A stretch of 64,000 nucleotides of DNA from Incurvaria masculella (taxonomy: Eukaryota; Arthropoda; Insecta; Lepidoptera; Incurvariidae). A model generated the notes under the pieces. That model searched no databases, was not told the origin of the DNA, and was given only the letters and a program-made list of their open reading frames with translations. This document shows, piece after piece, positions 10,862 through 20,799 of this stretch; within the stretch, counting starts at the first letter, position 1; every line of letters starts with the position of its first letter. The translations under genes and the position numbers were made by a program. The stretch is taken from positions 18,933,001-18,997,000 of the forward strand of contig OX335652.1 of the NCBI GenBank assembly GCA_946894095.1, in the 5' to 3' direction.

Positions 10862-11566
10862 AAAAAATAAAATTTAGCAAAAAAAATAACCGACTTCAAA
10901 GAAAAAGCACTAAAAAGTAAAAAATAATTTCCATTTTTGTAGTTACGATTTCTGTTATTTTTTTGAGTCGGCGTCAGCCGGGCACGCGCTGCGCCAATCA
11001 AGAGAACCTAACCTAACCTAACCTAACCTAACCTAACCTAACCTAACCTAACCTAACCTAACCTAACCTAACCTAACCTAAACTAACCTTGGCTGACACC
11101 GACTCAAAAAATAACAGAAATCGAAACTACAAAAATGGAAATTATTTTTTACTTTTTAGTGCTTTTTTTTTGAAGTCCGTTATTTTTTTTGCTAAATTTT
11201 ATTTTTAATTTGTTTATTTTTAGTGAATCTTAAGTACACTTACTAATTTGTACACGTCCTTTCCAATAAAAAAAGAATCACCGAAATCGGTTGGCGTTAT
11301 ATTGAGTTATTCGTCCATTTGTCGCGCACATCTTAATACAAATTTAAGACTTTTTTGATTTTCTCATGGATATCATTGTCAAAACTTAACCAAATTAAAA
11401 TGGGACCACTTGGGAAGCACTAGCTATCATTAAAACAAATATACATCAAAATCGGTTCACCCAGGCAAAAGTTATGAGGTAACAAACATAAAAAAAAAAA
11501 ACAAAAAAACAAAAAAAAACAGACAGACGAATTGATAACCTCCTCCTTTTTTGAAGTCGGTTAAAA
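10862..11566 (+). mobile_element. Foldback element with (CCTAA)n telomeric loop, copy 1
   Basis: Arms of ~115-140 bp (10866-11000 and 11092-11215) are inverted copies of each other, containing AACCGACTTCAAAGAAAAAG, AGTAAAAAATAATTTCCATT and TTTCTGTTATTTTTTTGAGT. Between them lies GGGCACGCGCTGCGCCAATC and about 15 units of CCTAA (11006-11081), the complement of the insect telomere unit TTAGG. A ~350-bp right-hand flank shared with copy 2 (11205-11548) ends in TTTTGAAGTCGGTT, which is inverted relative to the left arm start. Confidence 0.85.
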
Positions 11567-11669
11567 ATGACTGATCAAATCTTTTGTGTTTAATATTTTT
11601 TGTTAAAAAACTAATTTAAATAGATCCATAGAGTTTGATATAAAGAAAACAGCCATTTGCGATTGGTAA

Positions 11670-11935
11670 TAACGTTTCGAAGAAGCCCGTGAAGACGTTG
11701 ATGGTAAGAACCTAAAAACAATCAAATACATTGTGATTTCCGATAGCCGAACCACCACATGGAGGTTAAGAATGAACCACCATTGAAGAAGTGGCAGAAG
11801 AAGTCGATGGCCGACGCGGATCTTTTGAATCGATCATGACAAATGTGACAGAATTATTAAACCTTCAACAGATAAGTGTCGCAATGACATGACCCAGCAA
11901 ATGTTGAATTAAGTTCCTGACGATTCAGAAGTATT
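11670..11935 (+). pseudogene. mariner transposase remnant, heavily decayed
   Basis: Segments in different frames read RFEEAREDVDG, IVISDSRTT, IEEVAEEVDG, SFESIMTNV and MTQQMLN..VPDDSE. Together they follow the linker between the DNA-binding and catalytic domains of mariner transposases. It has many frameshifts and stops and no catalytic domain. It is a different subfamily from the 17-kb mariner. Confidence 0.55.
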
Positions 11936-12461
11936 CATATAAAAATATGTCCATACTTACAAAATTAGTGTGTGCTATCTGCCAAGTATGAAAAATGCAG
12001 GATTTTGGCAGTTCTGCCCAGACGAGCTGTTTGTTACAAAATGTTTCTTTATTACCATTTAAATAGCTTTTAAACAAACGTTTTATCGAAGTAAGATGAT
12101 ATTTAGCCAAATGTGAGTTTGTTAGTTTAATTAATGTGCCAAATTTTATAGATATATCTGATATGTTATAACCGATTTTAAGGTTCAAAGCCTGTGCTAT
12201 TTTAGCAGAAGCTTAAAGACAAAACCAATTAATGTTCTCATTGTGTTTAACACAACGAGCAATACCTATTAACTTTACTGATATGTTATCTATGATATGT
12301 TATGCTGAAGTAAAGATGTGTGTTCTATTAAACAATATTGTCGCTGTACTTCTTTATTGTCTTCTTAAATTGTCTTGTAGGTCATAAGAAGCAACTAAGG
12401 GATTTTTATATCGTGGAAAGGATTAGAATTATCTTAAAAGGCGTTAAACCCGCCGGGCCAA

Positions 12462-12610
12462 TTCTATCCAGTTTAATGTAGCCGCGCAATATAAGGAAGG
12501 TAATGTTATGCCACCTAGATCGCATGTGATGTGGGGCTAATATTTTGACAGTAGGTGTGGCATAAGCTCTATTAATTCTGTGGTATTAGCCAGCCATGTC
12601 CAGTTACATA
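12462..12610 (+). mobile_element. SINE 3' fragment
   Basis: A tail segment from TTTAATGTAGCCGCGCAATA to GCCAGCCATGTCCAGTTAC, diverged. Confidence 0.65.
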
Positions 12611-13282
12611 TCAAAAACTTTGAAATTATAATAAAATCATAAAGAATTAACTGGTTTGGTAACGATGATAGATCTATAGATGATAGATAGATAGCCTAAA
12701 CATTTTTGATTTTATTCCGTCCTGAATATAATTGATCCGTGCTCAGAAATAGGTAAGCTTAGGTGGCGCTCAATTCCTTACAAAATCTTTATTTAGATGG
12801 ACGCGACTTTCCGGTAAACACATTCATATCCCATAAAAATGTAAGCATTCCGTCACTTAGCGTAATTTGTGAATCAGCTACTCAATTCAAGAGCGCTCCA
12901 ACATCAGAAGCAAGCGTCTCTTGTAACAGGGAAACGAGTAGATAAAAGGGAATATGATTTGCAAGAGGGATGATCTGCGACAACGGGAACAAACCGGCGG
13001 CGTGACGGACAGACGGAGTGACGGCGCGAATCTTGGGGAATGGAGTTCATTAACATAAAACGAATGAAAAGAAGTAAGGAGATGTCACTCCGCTCCGCCC
13101 TGACAGATACGTCCGCGGAAAAGAAAATGGCCGCCGGGAGGAATGAATATTACAAATGATTCAATTTGAGGAGAAATTAAATTTTGATCGTCCTCTCCGT
13201 TCCGAGCAGCGAGGGAGGAAGGACCGCAGTGGCGATCCAAACTCATTCTAGTAGCAACGAGTCATCGGAAAAGAACTGAACT
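12611..13282. other. Unassigned stretch with GC-rich patch
   Basis: 12950-13260 is GC-rich and single-copy in this window (GGCGGCGTGACGGACAGACG, ATGGCCGCCGGGAGG). There is no supported exon. Confidence 0.5.
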
Positions 13283-13456
13283 GCAAGTCTATTCCAGGCA
13301 TTCAGTAATCAGGAATTAGGAATACTGAGTATAGAAAACCGCATTTATAGCGAAATTCAAAGCGAGTTTTGCAACGGAAAACCTTGCTTCGTTAAAAAAC
13401 GATGCTCCGGAATATTTTCGCCAATAAAATCGCTTTGAAAACCGCTAAAAAAGCAG
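13283..13456. mobile_element. Palindromic MITE, family C copy 2, right end missing
   Basis: The left terminus GCAAGTCTATTCCAGGCATT is present. The element breaks off after AAAACCGCTAAAAAAGCAGT and joins a SINE fragment. Confidence 0.78.
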
Positions 13457-13611
13457 TTGGCGCTACATTGAACTGGATGGAAAACACGGCCAATTTTTCG
13501 ACCATCTTTTCATTTAATGCGATGGAACCAACCCGGGCGGGCTTAATCCCTAACACCTATTACGGGAAGGAGAACTACATGTTTACATAGATCCCGAACC
13601 ATGGAGCATTT
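13457..13611 (-). mobile_element. SINE internal fragment between two other truncated elements
   Basis: A body segment (complement of GCTACATTGAACTGGATGGA ... CCGAACCATGGAGCA) is cut at both ends. It joins a truncated palindromic element on the left and a truncated family A copy on the right. Confidence 0.75.
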
Positions 13612-13876
13612 TTTAGCCAACGGAACCCTATTACTAAGCTACCGCTGTCCATCCGTCCCTACGTCCGTCCGTCCGTATCTCACAGGGCTGTTTCTCATGA
13701 ACCGTAATAAGGAGGCAGCGGAAAATTTCGCAGAGTGTATATTTATTATGCCGCTATAACAACAAATAGGTAAAATTTTAAAATTATAAAAATGAAAACG
13801 TGATTTTTTTGTGTTGAATCTTGTGCGATGTTACGGAACCCTTCGTGTGCGAGTCCGACTCGCACTTGGCCGGTTT
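13612..13876 (-). mobile_element. Family A element, copy 7, 3' terminus missing
   Basis: The minus-strand head and body are intact, but the terminal GGGTACGGAACCC is absent. The truncation point abuts a truncated SINE. Confidence 0.8.
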
Positions 13877-14235
13877 GTTGTAAATAAAAGTGGCTACGTC
13901 GTAAACGCTTTTCGGGTGCGACTTCCGCCCTTCCATGCTCGCTGGTCCCTCCTCGCTGGCCCCGACGGTCGTTGTCCGGATTTTTCCGCGCGTTTCTCGA
14001 GCTCTGAGATATTCCGAGCTGGATTAAATTAACGGAATGAATGACTCTAATCGTTCCTTCGACCGTGGCCAGTCGATTGACTGGCGGAATTCGCCAAGTC
14101 GCTCCTTGTCGAACCCATTGGGTCTCACTCGTCGAATGGATTGTTCGGAGGTCTCAGAGTGTGAGAGATTCCGTTGAACTTTAATTGGGAATTTTAATAC
14201 TACAAATACAAGTCACTTGTATATTTAATTTCATT
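13877..14235. other. GC-rich unassigned patch
   Basis: Contains TCCTCGCTGGCCCCGACGGT, CCGCGCGTTTCTCGAGCTCT and GTGGCCAGTCGATTGACTGG (a small palindrome). It belongs to no repeat family here. Confidence 0.5.
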
Positions 14236-14540
14236 TTTTCATCTCATTTATTTAAACTTTTTCGTAGTCAAACTACACTAAGATACGTCACAAAGATCCG
14301 CAGATTCGATCAACCCTGTAAAGAAGAACCCGCAAAGAAACTTCACGGGTTTACATGACATATTTTTCCATCCACAATTATGAAAAACACAATTCGATCT
14401 AAATGCTCCTGCGAAACAATTCCTTGGTAGAACAGATTAAAACAAAGAATAATAGAAACAGTAACCCTCAGTTTAAATTACTTATAACTAACAAAGTTAC
14501 TAATGCAATAATATAAGTTAATTTAATTCTAAAGTAAATT
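14236..14540 (-). repeat. Interspersed repeat E, copy 3
   Basis: The longest copy, including GTTTACATGACATATTTTTC and the segment CTCAGTTTAAATTACTTATA also present in copy 1. Confidence 0.65.
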
Positions 14541-15247
14541 CTAGGAACATTAAAAAAAGACGTTGCCGAGGAATATTTTAATTTAGTTTAGTTATAGTTA
14601 TTTTAAGTTTTGTTATGAAATATTGTTTTCGATTAAATAAAAATATGATATATTTATAGCATCAAAAGTATTATTTGGTGTAAAAGCTGTCCACTTAACC
14701 TATGTCAGGTGTATAAAGCATATATGCACCGCAGAGGGCGTGTCTTGGGGGTAGTGGAGAATCTTCTATTATTTGTTGATAGAGGCTGTTAGCAGAGCTT
14801 TTGTTCATATAATTGCATGGTACAAATTTATTTATTTATTTATTGTTATTTAAGAGAATTAACAGCGGTAACATAGGTACATACGAACACATTCTAATAT
14901 AATAAGACATATTATTTATGCTTATGCTACCCCCAAAAACAATTCCCATTTGACATTCCAATTCACAAATAAGGAACTAATAATACCAGCCATTTGCCAA
15001 TGGTTTTGTTTACAATTCAGAATGATCTCTCTATCTATGCACCGGGTTCATGAATTAATTAATCTAATAGGAAAATTTATAGATTAAAGTCCTGGTCTGA
15101 CATGGTCACTTCGTGTACCCAAGGCCTTTAAAATAAAGATTGAAGAAAAAAGAATTAAAGTAATTAAGGGAAACTAAATTGTTCAATTAATATTTCTCAT
15201 GTTTGTGTGTTATTCAATTCAGTTTTTAAGATAAGGCGCGATTTAAT
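14541..15247. other. Unassigned AT-rich stretch
   Basis: Contains a short (TTTA)n tract at 14825-14845 and nothing else recognisable. Confidence 0.5.
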
Positions 15248-15528
15248 AAAAACCGGCCAAGTGCGAGTCGCACTCCCACACGAAGGGTTCCGTACCATCG
15301 TACAAAATTTAACACAAAAAAATCACGTTCCTCCCTTTAATTTTTATTATTGTATAATTTTACCTATTTATTGTTATAGCGGCAAAATAAATACACAATC
15401 TGTAAAAAAATTCAGCTGCCTACCTATTACAGTGCATGAGATACAGCCCTGTGACAGACGGACGGACGGACAGCGGAGGCTTAGTAATAGGGTTCCGCTT
15501 TCACCCTTTGGGTACGGAACCCTAAAAA
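15248..15528 (+). mobile_element. Family A element, copy 8
   Basis: A full-length copy with a short GGAC tract (15457-15470) and A-runs at both flanks. Confidence 0.87.
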
Positions 15529-16542
15529 AGACCAAACTATCAAAAAGCCAAAACAAATATTCAAATTTTAGCAAAACAGTATTAGCAATAAAGCGATGCA
15601 TTTAAGTATTATCTGTGTAATGTATGCCTTCCTAATTGTATGTATTTAAATTAAATAAACTTGATCAATAATTATAAAAAAAAAATAATGCATAAAAGTT
15701 TTTTTTCCTTCGGAATTTAACTAAGGAATACCCTGACGTTTTTACCCATTTCACAGCCAATTGGCTGGAATGACTGAATGAGGAAAAAAAAACTTCATAA
15801 ATAATATAAATCAGTACTTTATGAAAGCACAAAACAGCCATCTTCCGTGATAAAGAGGCTTAGTTTTGCAGTCTCCCGCCGGGCGTAACTGAGTCAATGG
15901 GATGCAAAAAATAATCCCTCTCAAAGTTTTCCGCCCAAGTGAATGCACGTCGTGAGGGATGCAGCACCCCCGACTTCCGGCGGAGACAGCCCCTAGGCAA
16001 TACAGTCTTCGTGGACTAGCTTGACCCTCCGTTCGCGTTCACAGAGGCCCATATTGCGATGACACTTTCGGTATAATCGGGGTCCGGGCGAGAAAGCGTC
16101 GGACAATATTCGAACTGTTGGCGAGGTGGGGCCGCAACGGAAAGGTGCGCTTGTTTCTTATTAAAATATGCCTCACGGCCAGGGGTTGCGAAGGAAGAAT
16201 GAACTTATCCTCTGTTGTGTAAGTTGGGATTAAAAAGTAATTTGTAGGTGGCAGTAATGGAAAGAAACCTTTACATTTTGTCCGACAAGTGATTACTCAA
16301 CTGACTAAAAATTTACTAAATTCTTTGGCAGTCGATTTTATTTTAAAAAGGTTAGTTTTCTTGTGTATACTTACTTGATTGTTTGTATTTAATATCAGTT
16401 AATTAATAACAGTTTTTGCACGATTATGTTTAAAAAAATATCGAAGGTGAAGTGGCATGCGGTCGATATCGCGTCTCCGCTATATGTTCAAAACGACCAT
16501 ATTGAGGGCTAACTTAAAGCATGAATTAAGTAAAAAAACTGA
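15529..16542. other. Unassigned stretch with GC-rich patch
   Basis: 15870-16200 is GC-rich and single-copy here (CACCCCCGACTTCCGGCGGA, GGCGAGGTGGGGCCGCAACG); the flanks are AT-rich. No coding sequence supported. Confidence 0.5.
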
Positions 16543-16650
16543 AACCACCTCCAGCTACCTGATATCCGACAGTTAGCTTTCGGTCACATTGCATGTTTGT
16601 ATGGTGTAACCGAAAGGTAACTTTAGGATTTTTGTAGCTGGAGGTGGTGA
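16543..16650. repeat. Short hairpin left of F copy 1
   Basis: ACCACCTCCAGCTAC and GTAGCTGGAGGTGGT are inverted, with a second paired segment TTAGCTTTCGGT / ACCGAAAGGTAA inside. It is a ~108-bp palindromic element. Confidence 0.7.
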
Positions 16651-17047
16651 AATCGGGCGTTAAGGCGCTAGGACTAGCCAACTACTCGCGCCATACAAAT
16701 GCACTTTTTAACAAATGTAATAATATGTAGTGAAACGCTTCAGCAAATTTAAATAGAACTCCAGACTGATAATGGATTGTTAATATTTTTTTATTCCATC
16801 ATTTATTTAAATAATAATAAAAATAAAAAAAAGTTGATTTTTCTCATTAGAAATCTGAAAGTCATTCGATTTCTAGATATAAGCAAAAACAGCATATATG
16901 CATAAACAAAAAATTCCATTTGCTTTTAGATTTCTACATTTAGTCAAAAAAGTTCGGAAATAGACACCGTTTCCGCAATGTATTTTGTATAGAAAAAGGA
17001 AACATACATTAACGAAAATCATTCGATTTCTAGACAAGGAATCAAGG

Positions 17048-18326
17048 TTGGGGAAAAAGTTTCTTCGCATTTTTTAAGAAAATTCAAAACATTTTTTAAT
17101 ATGGTTTATTTACTTTTAACTAAAGTATGTAGGTACCATTTTGTTCGATAACTTTTTGCCATCTTGTAGGTAGGGACATGATCCCATTGCTATAGAAATA
17201 TTGGGACTTCTGATCAATATACCGCGACAAGTGGTTTTGGCAGTCCTCTCGTGATGTTAACCTGACACTGCCTAAAGAATTCTGAAGAGACCTAAACAGG
17301 TGGAAATCTGAAGGTGCAAGGTCAGGACTATACGGCAGATGCATTAACACCTCCCAGCCAAACTCTCTTAGTTTTTGCTGAGTGGCTAAAGATGTGTGAG
17401 GTCTAGCGTTATCATGATGAAAAACTACACCCCTTCTGTTGATTAATTCCGGCCGCTTTCTCTCAACTTCTTGCTTTAATCTCATCAGTTGTTCGCAGTA
17501 GAGTTCAGAATCGATGGTCCTGCCTGGTGGTAACAGCTCATAATGAATAATGCCCTTCCAATCCCACCACACACACAGCATCACCTTGTTGCGAGTTAAC
17601 CCGGGTTTCGCCACAGTCTGTGAACCTTGACCGGCCTTTGACCACGACCTTTTTCGCACGTTCTTGTCGTACGTGATCCACTTTTCATCACCAGTTATCA
17701 GCTTCTTCAAAAATGGTTCGGTTTCATTACGTCGTAATAAAGAATCACAAATGAGTACACGGTTCATTAGTTTTCTTTCAGTGAGCTCGTGAGGTACCCA
17801 AATATCGAGCTTTTTTGTGTACCCAGTTTTATTTCAAATGCGCCAAAACTGTTTTGTGGTCAATTCCTAGTTCTTCAGCTACGTCGTAACTACTGATATG
17901 CCGATCTTGCTCCACTTTTTCAAAAATGGCATCCATTTTATCCGTAATAGGGCGACCAGAGCGACGTGCATCTTTGACATCAAAATTTCCGGATTAAAAA
18001 CGCTTAAACCAAATTTGTGCTACTCTCACAGACACTGCACTAGGTCCATAAACATCGCAAATTTTTTTCGCGGCTTGCGTTGCATCTTTACCTTTTTTGT
18101 AGTAAAATTTTAAAATGTATCGAATTTCTTCATTAGATTCACTCATTTTGACAGTACGAAAAACAAATGAGAATCACACATTTTCCTAATTTGAATTTGG
18201 AATTATGTTCTTTAAAATTTAAACTTTCAATGATACCAAAACCAGCCAGATACAAATAGTATAGCCAAAGAGATTTTATTACAAGTTCATACATACTATA
18301 ATGCGAAAAGACTTTTTCCCCGACCT
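17048..18326 (-). mobile_element. mariner (DD34D) element, inactive, nested in an F element
   Basis: This is a nearly full-length mariner of ~1.28 kb. The ends are inverted: GGGGAAAAAGT..CTTCGCATT at the left matches the complement of AATGCGAAAAGACTTTTTCCCC at the right. The insertion splits an F element (16660-18423). An uninterrupted relative at 49894-50371 reads through the insertion point with sequence TATAT, consistent with a TA target. The right-hand TA copy appears mutated. Confidence 0.88.
17120..18146 (-). pseudogene. mariner transposase, broken by stop codon and frameshift
   Basis: The original frame starts at the ATG at 18146 (MSESNEEIRY...), reads a helix-turn-helix N-terminus and reaches QIWFKRF. 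A TAA codon then interrupts it at 17996-17994, where relatives usually have Gln. It runs on through SGNFDVKDARRSGRP to a frameshift near 17825-17838. After that come the linker motif WVPHEL and the catalytic domain, which is open from 17767 to 17120 (215 residues). In that last frame the catalytic Asp residues are D27 (ITGDEKW), D119 (HHDNARPH) and D154 (YSPDLAPSDF). D119 and D154 are 34 residues apart, so this is DD34D mariner. All three acidic residues survive, but the protein cannot be made in one piece. Confidence 0.9.
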
Positions 18327-18423
18327 ATATATTGTAAGGATGACACTTATAATCGTCAGACTTAGTTAGTTTACTTGGGGTGCCTCGTCTAACTTTGCGA
18401 TTTGGCTAGTACCAGGCCCTTAA

Positions 18424-18854
18424 TGATGCCATTTTGTCCTAAATTTTTTGCGTTAAAATCTTCAGAAACACACTTTATCGTGCACTGAAATGTCCAAAAT
18501 GCGTAATATTTTCATCCTAAAACTAAAATAGCGCTCAAGAATGTTATCGTATTCCGTTCACCTCCCCTTGCCGCGCGACCTGAAAATATAGCTCGTTTTT
18601 CACTATTTCTACTAGAAAACTCGCGGACACAATCAGCGTTAACTATCGCAAAATGGCAAGTTTTGCGCACTTCAACCGGGCAACCGCGACCGATTCCCTT
18701 CTGTAGTATTCCAGAATATTATAATGCTCTTTCTCGTTTTGAATTTTGCAAGTACATACACATATCATCACGCTGCTTCCCGGAGGGATAGGCAAAGATG
18801 ATATAGGGCCATATAGTACGATGTTTCTCTTGTTTCCACTACAGACAGACATCT
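18424..18854. other. Unassigned stretch
   Basis: Lies between F copy 1 and G copy 2; no repeat or gene recognised. Confidence 0.5.
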
Positions 18855-19163
18855 TTAGTTTGGCCCGAAAGCATCACGAAATTACTTTCCCCATACAAAG
18901 GTAGTCCACTAATCATTTGAAAACAACTGTTTCAATTAACTCAATATTTGGTATATAATATCAGGCAACAGATATCTGTATCTGCATGTTTTGTTATTTT
19001 TTGGTAAACAAATTAAGATTTTGTTTTTGTTTTAATTTAATTTAGTTTCGATTTTTTAACAAAAAAAGGAAAAAAAGCGTGCAGACCATGATAGGAACAG
19101 TGGTTTTCAAATGATTAGATAACTACGTTTGTATGGGGAGCATAGCTTACGGACCATTCTTAA
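18855..19163 (+). mobile_element. G element, copy 2
   Basis: A ~310-bp relative of the element at 49431-49806. It starts after TTAG with GCCCGAAAGCATCACGAAA and the CCCCATACAAA segment, and ends in GTTTGTATGGGGAGCATAGC ... TTAA. It is palindromic overall. Confidence 0.75.
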
Positions 19164-19574
19164 CAAGTATTTCTCCTTTCCCGTAACATTTATCATATTG
19201 GTGTTGGAAAACTCAGCTGTTGCGAAATATTTACGCTTAATTCACTAATTTATTCAGGAACTATGATTAATATATTTTATTGTGAAAATATGACCACACT
19301 TCCAAAAATACATTGCCGATATAAAAGTATATTCATATTCAAAAAAACTGGGAATGTGTTCAAATATGGTGTCTTGTATTTTTGTCTTAGCTGCATAAGA
19401 ACATTTTAAATTGTGGAACATACACTCCTTCAAGTATACTGAAAAAAAAAGAGCAAGTATACTGAAAAAAAAATAGAGTGAATCTAACTTTAGTTTCAAC
19501 ATTAATATGAGTAAAATGGTGATTCTAATCGAGCAAATACAGTAAGCCTTAAACATTAAATTATATTTAATTGT

Positions 19575-19608
19575 TTTAGGGTTCCGTACCCAAACGGTGC
19601 CAACGGGA
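19575..19608 (-). mobile_element. Family A element, terminal hairpin fragment
   Basis: Only ~34 bp of the 3' terminal region (AGGGTTCCGTACCCAAACGG) remains. Confidence 0.6.
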
Positions 19609-19683
19609 CAACTGTTTAATATTAGCTGTTTTTGTTCATTTATAGATACTTACCGTATAATAGTAATGAGAAATACTTTACTG

Positions 19684-19862
19684 TAGCGGCTCGTAGCCTA
19701 GTGGCGCAGGGACTGGCCTAGCGTACTGGAGGTCTGGGTTCAATTCCTCGGCCGACATGCACCACTTTCTTTCTCTTTCTGAGTTGGATAAGTGCATTTC
19801 GTCTCGAATTCAAGCTGGTCTGTCATGCCAGGCCATGCACATAAAAATAAAATAGAATAGTT
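19684..19862 (+). mobile_element. SINE, tRNA-head subtype, short form
   Basis: AGCGGCTCGTAGCCTAGTGG (A-box like) and GGGTTCAATTCC (B-box) form a tRNA-like head. A CTTTCTCTTTCTGAG linker follows, and then an abrupt jump to a short A-rich end (CATGCACATAAAAATAAAAT). Most of the shared body is missing. Confidence 0.75.
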
Positions 19863-20018
19863 TAAAAAAAATGACAGTTCCGTGTTCGAAGAGAGACTAG
19901 AAAAAGCGGATCGGAGAGAGTTTTGTTTTTAGAAAATAATTTTGCCAAATAAAGTTCTGGTTCCCGATGATCTGGATTTTCACTGAGCTACGCCACCCCC
20001 GAGCACGCCAAGACGTGA

Positions 20019-20546
20019 CATGGTCCATGGGTCGGAATCCATGTAAAACTGTAGGTCCCCTTCCGCTGCTAGGTGGTAGGGCTTAAGCTCGCCCGGGTTG
20101 GTACCATCGCATTAGTTGAAAAGTTGGTCGAAGCGTAAATTAAAAATTGTCCGTGTTTTCCATCCGGTTCAATGTTAGATGTAATTATAATTATATTTCA
20201 TATTTAGCTTACTTATACACTCGGTAGCGTTTGTACATATCGTTTCGAAATGTACTTAACTCTGTTACACCGTTAGACTTAGACCCTTAAAAAAGAAACG
20301 TATATCATGTTGTGTTTGTCTCTTATTAGTGATAGTTTCAGTATTTTTCCCGTATCTTTGTAAGTTTCTCTTGTAATTTGCGTAACGAGTCACTGTTGAC
20401 AAACCAAATAAATAAAAATAAAAAATGTAGCCGTGATAAAGGGAAGGTCCTGGCGTGGCACCCAATTCCTTCGGGAATGTGGTGCATTGGGCAAATATAA
20501 TAACGGTAGTTGTGTGGTATTAGCCGTCCATGTCAGGTTGCATAGA
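20019..20546 (+). mobile_element. SINE body, split by a retro-insert
   Basis: The body runs 20019-20175 and resumes at 20424-20546 (GTAGCCGTGATAAAGGGAAG ... ATGTCAGGTTGCAT). The two halves are separated by 248 bp flanked by AATGT repeats. Confidence 0.8.
20176..20423 (+). mobile_element. Short retro-insert with A-rich tail and AATGT duplication
   Basis: Flanked by AATGT at 20171-20175 and 20424-20428, and ending in AAATAAATAAAAATAAAA. An A-rich tail plus a target duplication indicates retrotransposition, either a 5'-truncated LINE or an unidentified SINE. I recognise no coding sequence. Confidence 0.65.
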
Positions 20547-20799
20547 AAAAATATACTCAATTTTAACTGTGCTAAAGTTCGTAATTTTTTTCAGTGTATT
20601 AAAAAATCCTGGTGGCACTTTACCACGCTCCACGTGACCACACGGTGAGACTGAAAGTCCACTTCAGGTGGCGAATGCTTTAGATGTCCGCTGCCGTGGT
20701 GTGGGGAAGAAAGCAAGACGAAAACAAGCGACACATCTGCTTTAGGATATGCGGTCACTCATTCGCGTTCGTGCTGGCCCACCCGTCAGATCTTCTTAG

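Larger units (their letters stand above)
16660..18423 (+). mobile_element. F element (TTAA-site MITE), copy 1, split by mariner
   Basis: The outer parts 16660-17047 and 18327-18423 match, in reverse orientation, the continuous element at 49894-50371. Inverted ends GGCGCTAGGACTAGCCAA and (complement) GGGCCTGGTACTAGCCAA are each flanked by TTAA (16660-16663 and 18420-18423). That suggests a piggyBac-like TTAA target duplication. I see no coding capacity of its own. Confidence 0.8.

Noticed and set aside
11005..11085. True chromosome end or fusion point
   Set aside because: The TTAGG tract is short, lies in the loop of a repeated hairpin element and occurs in opposite orientation at 21.9 kb.
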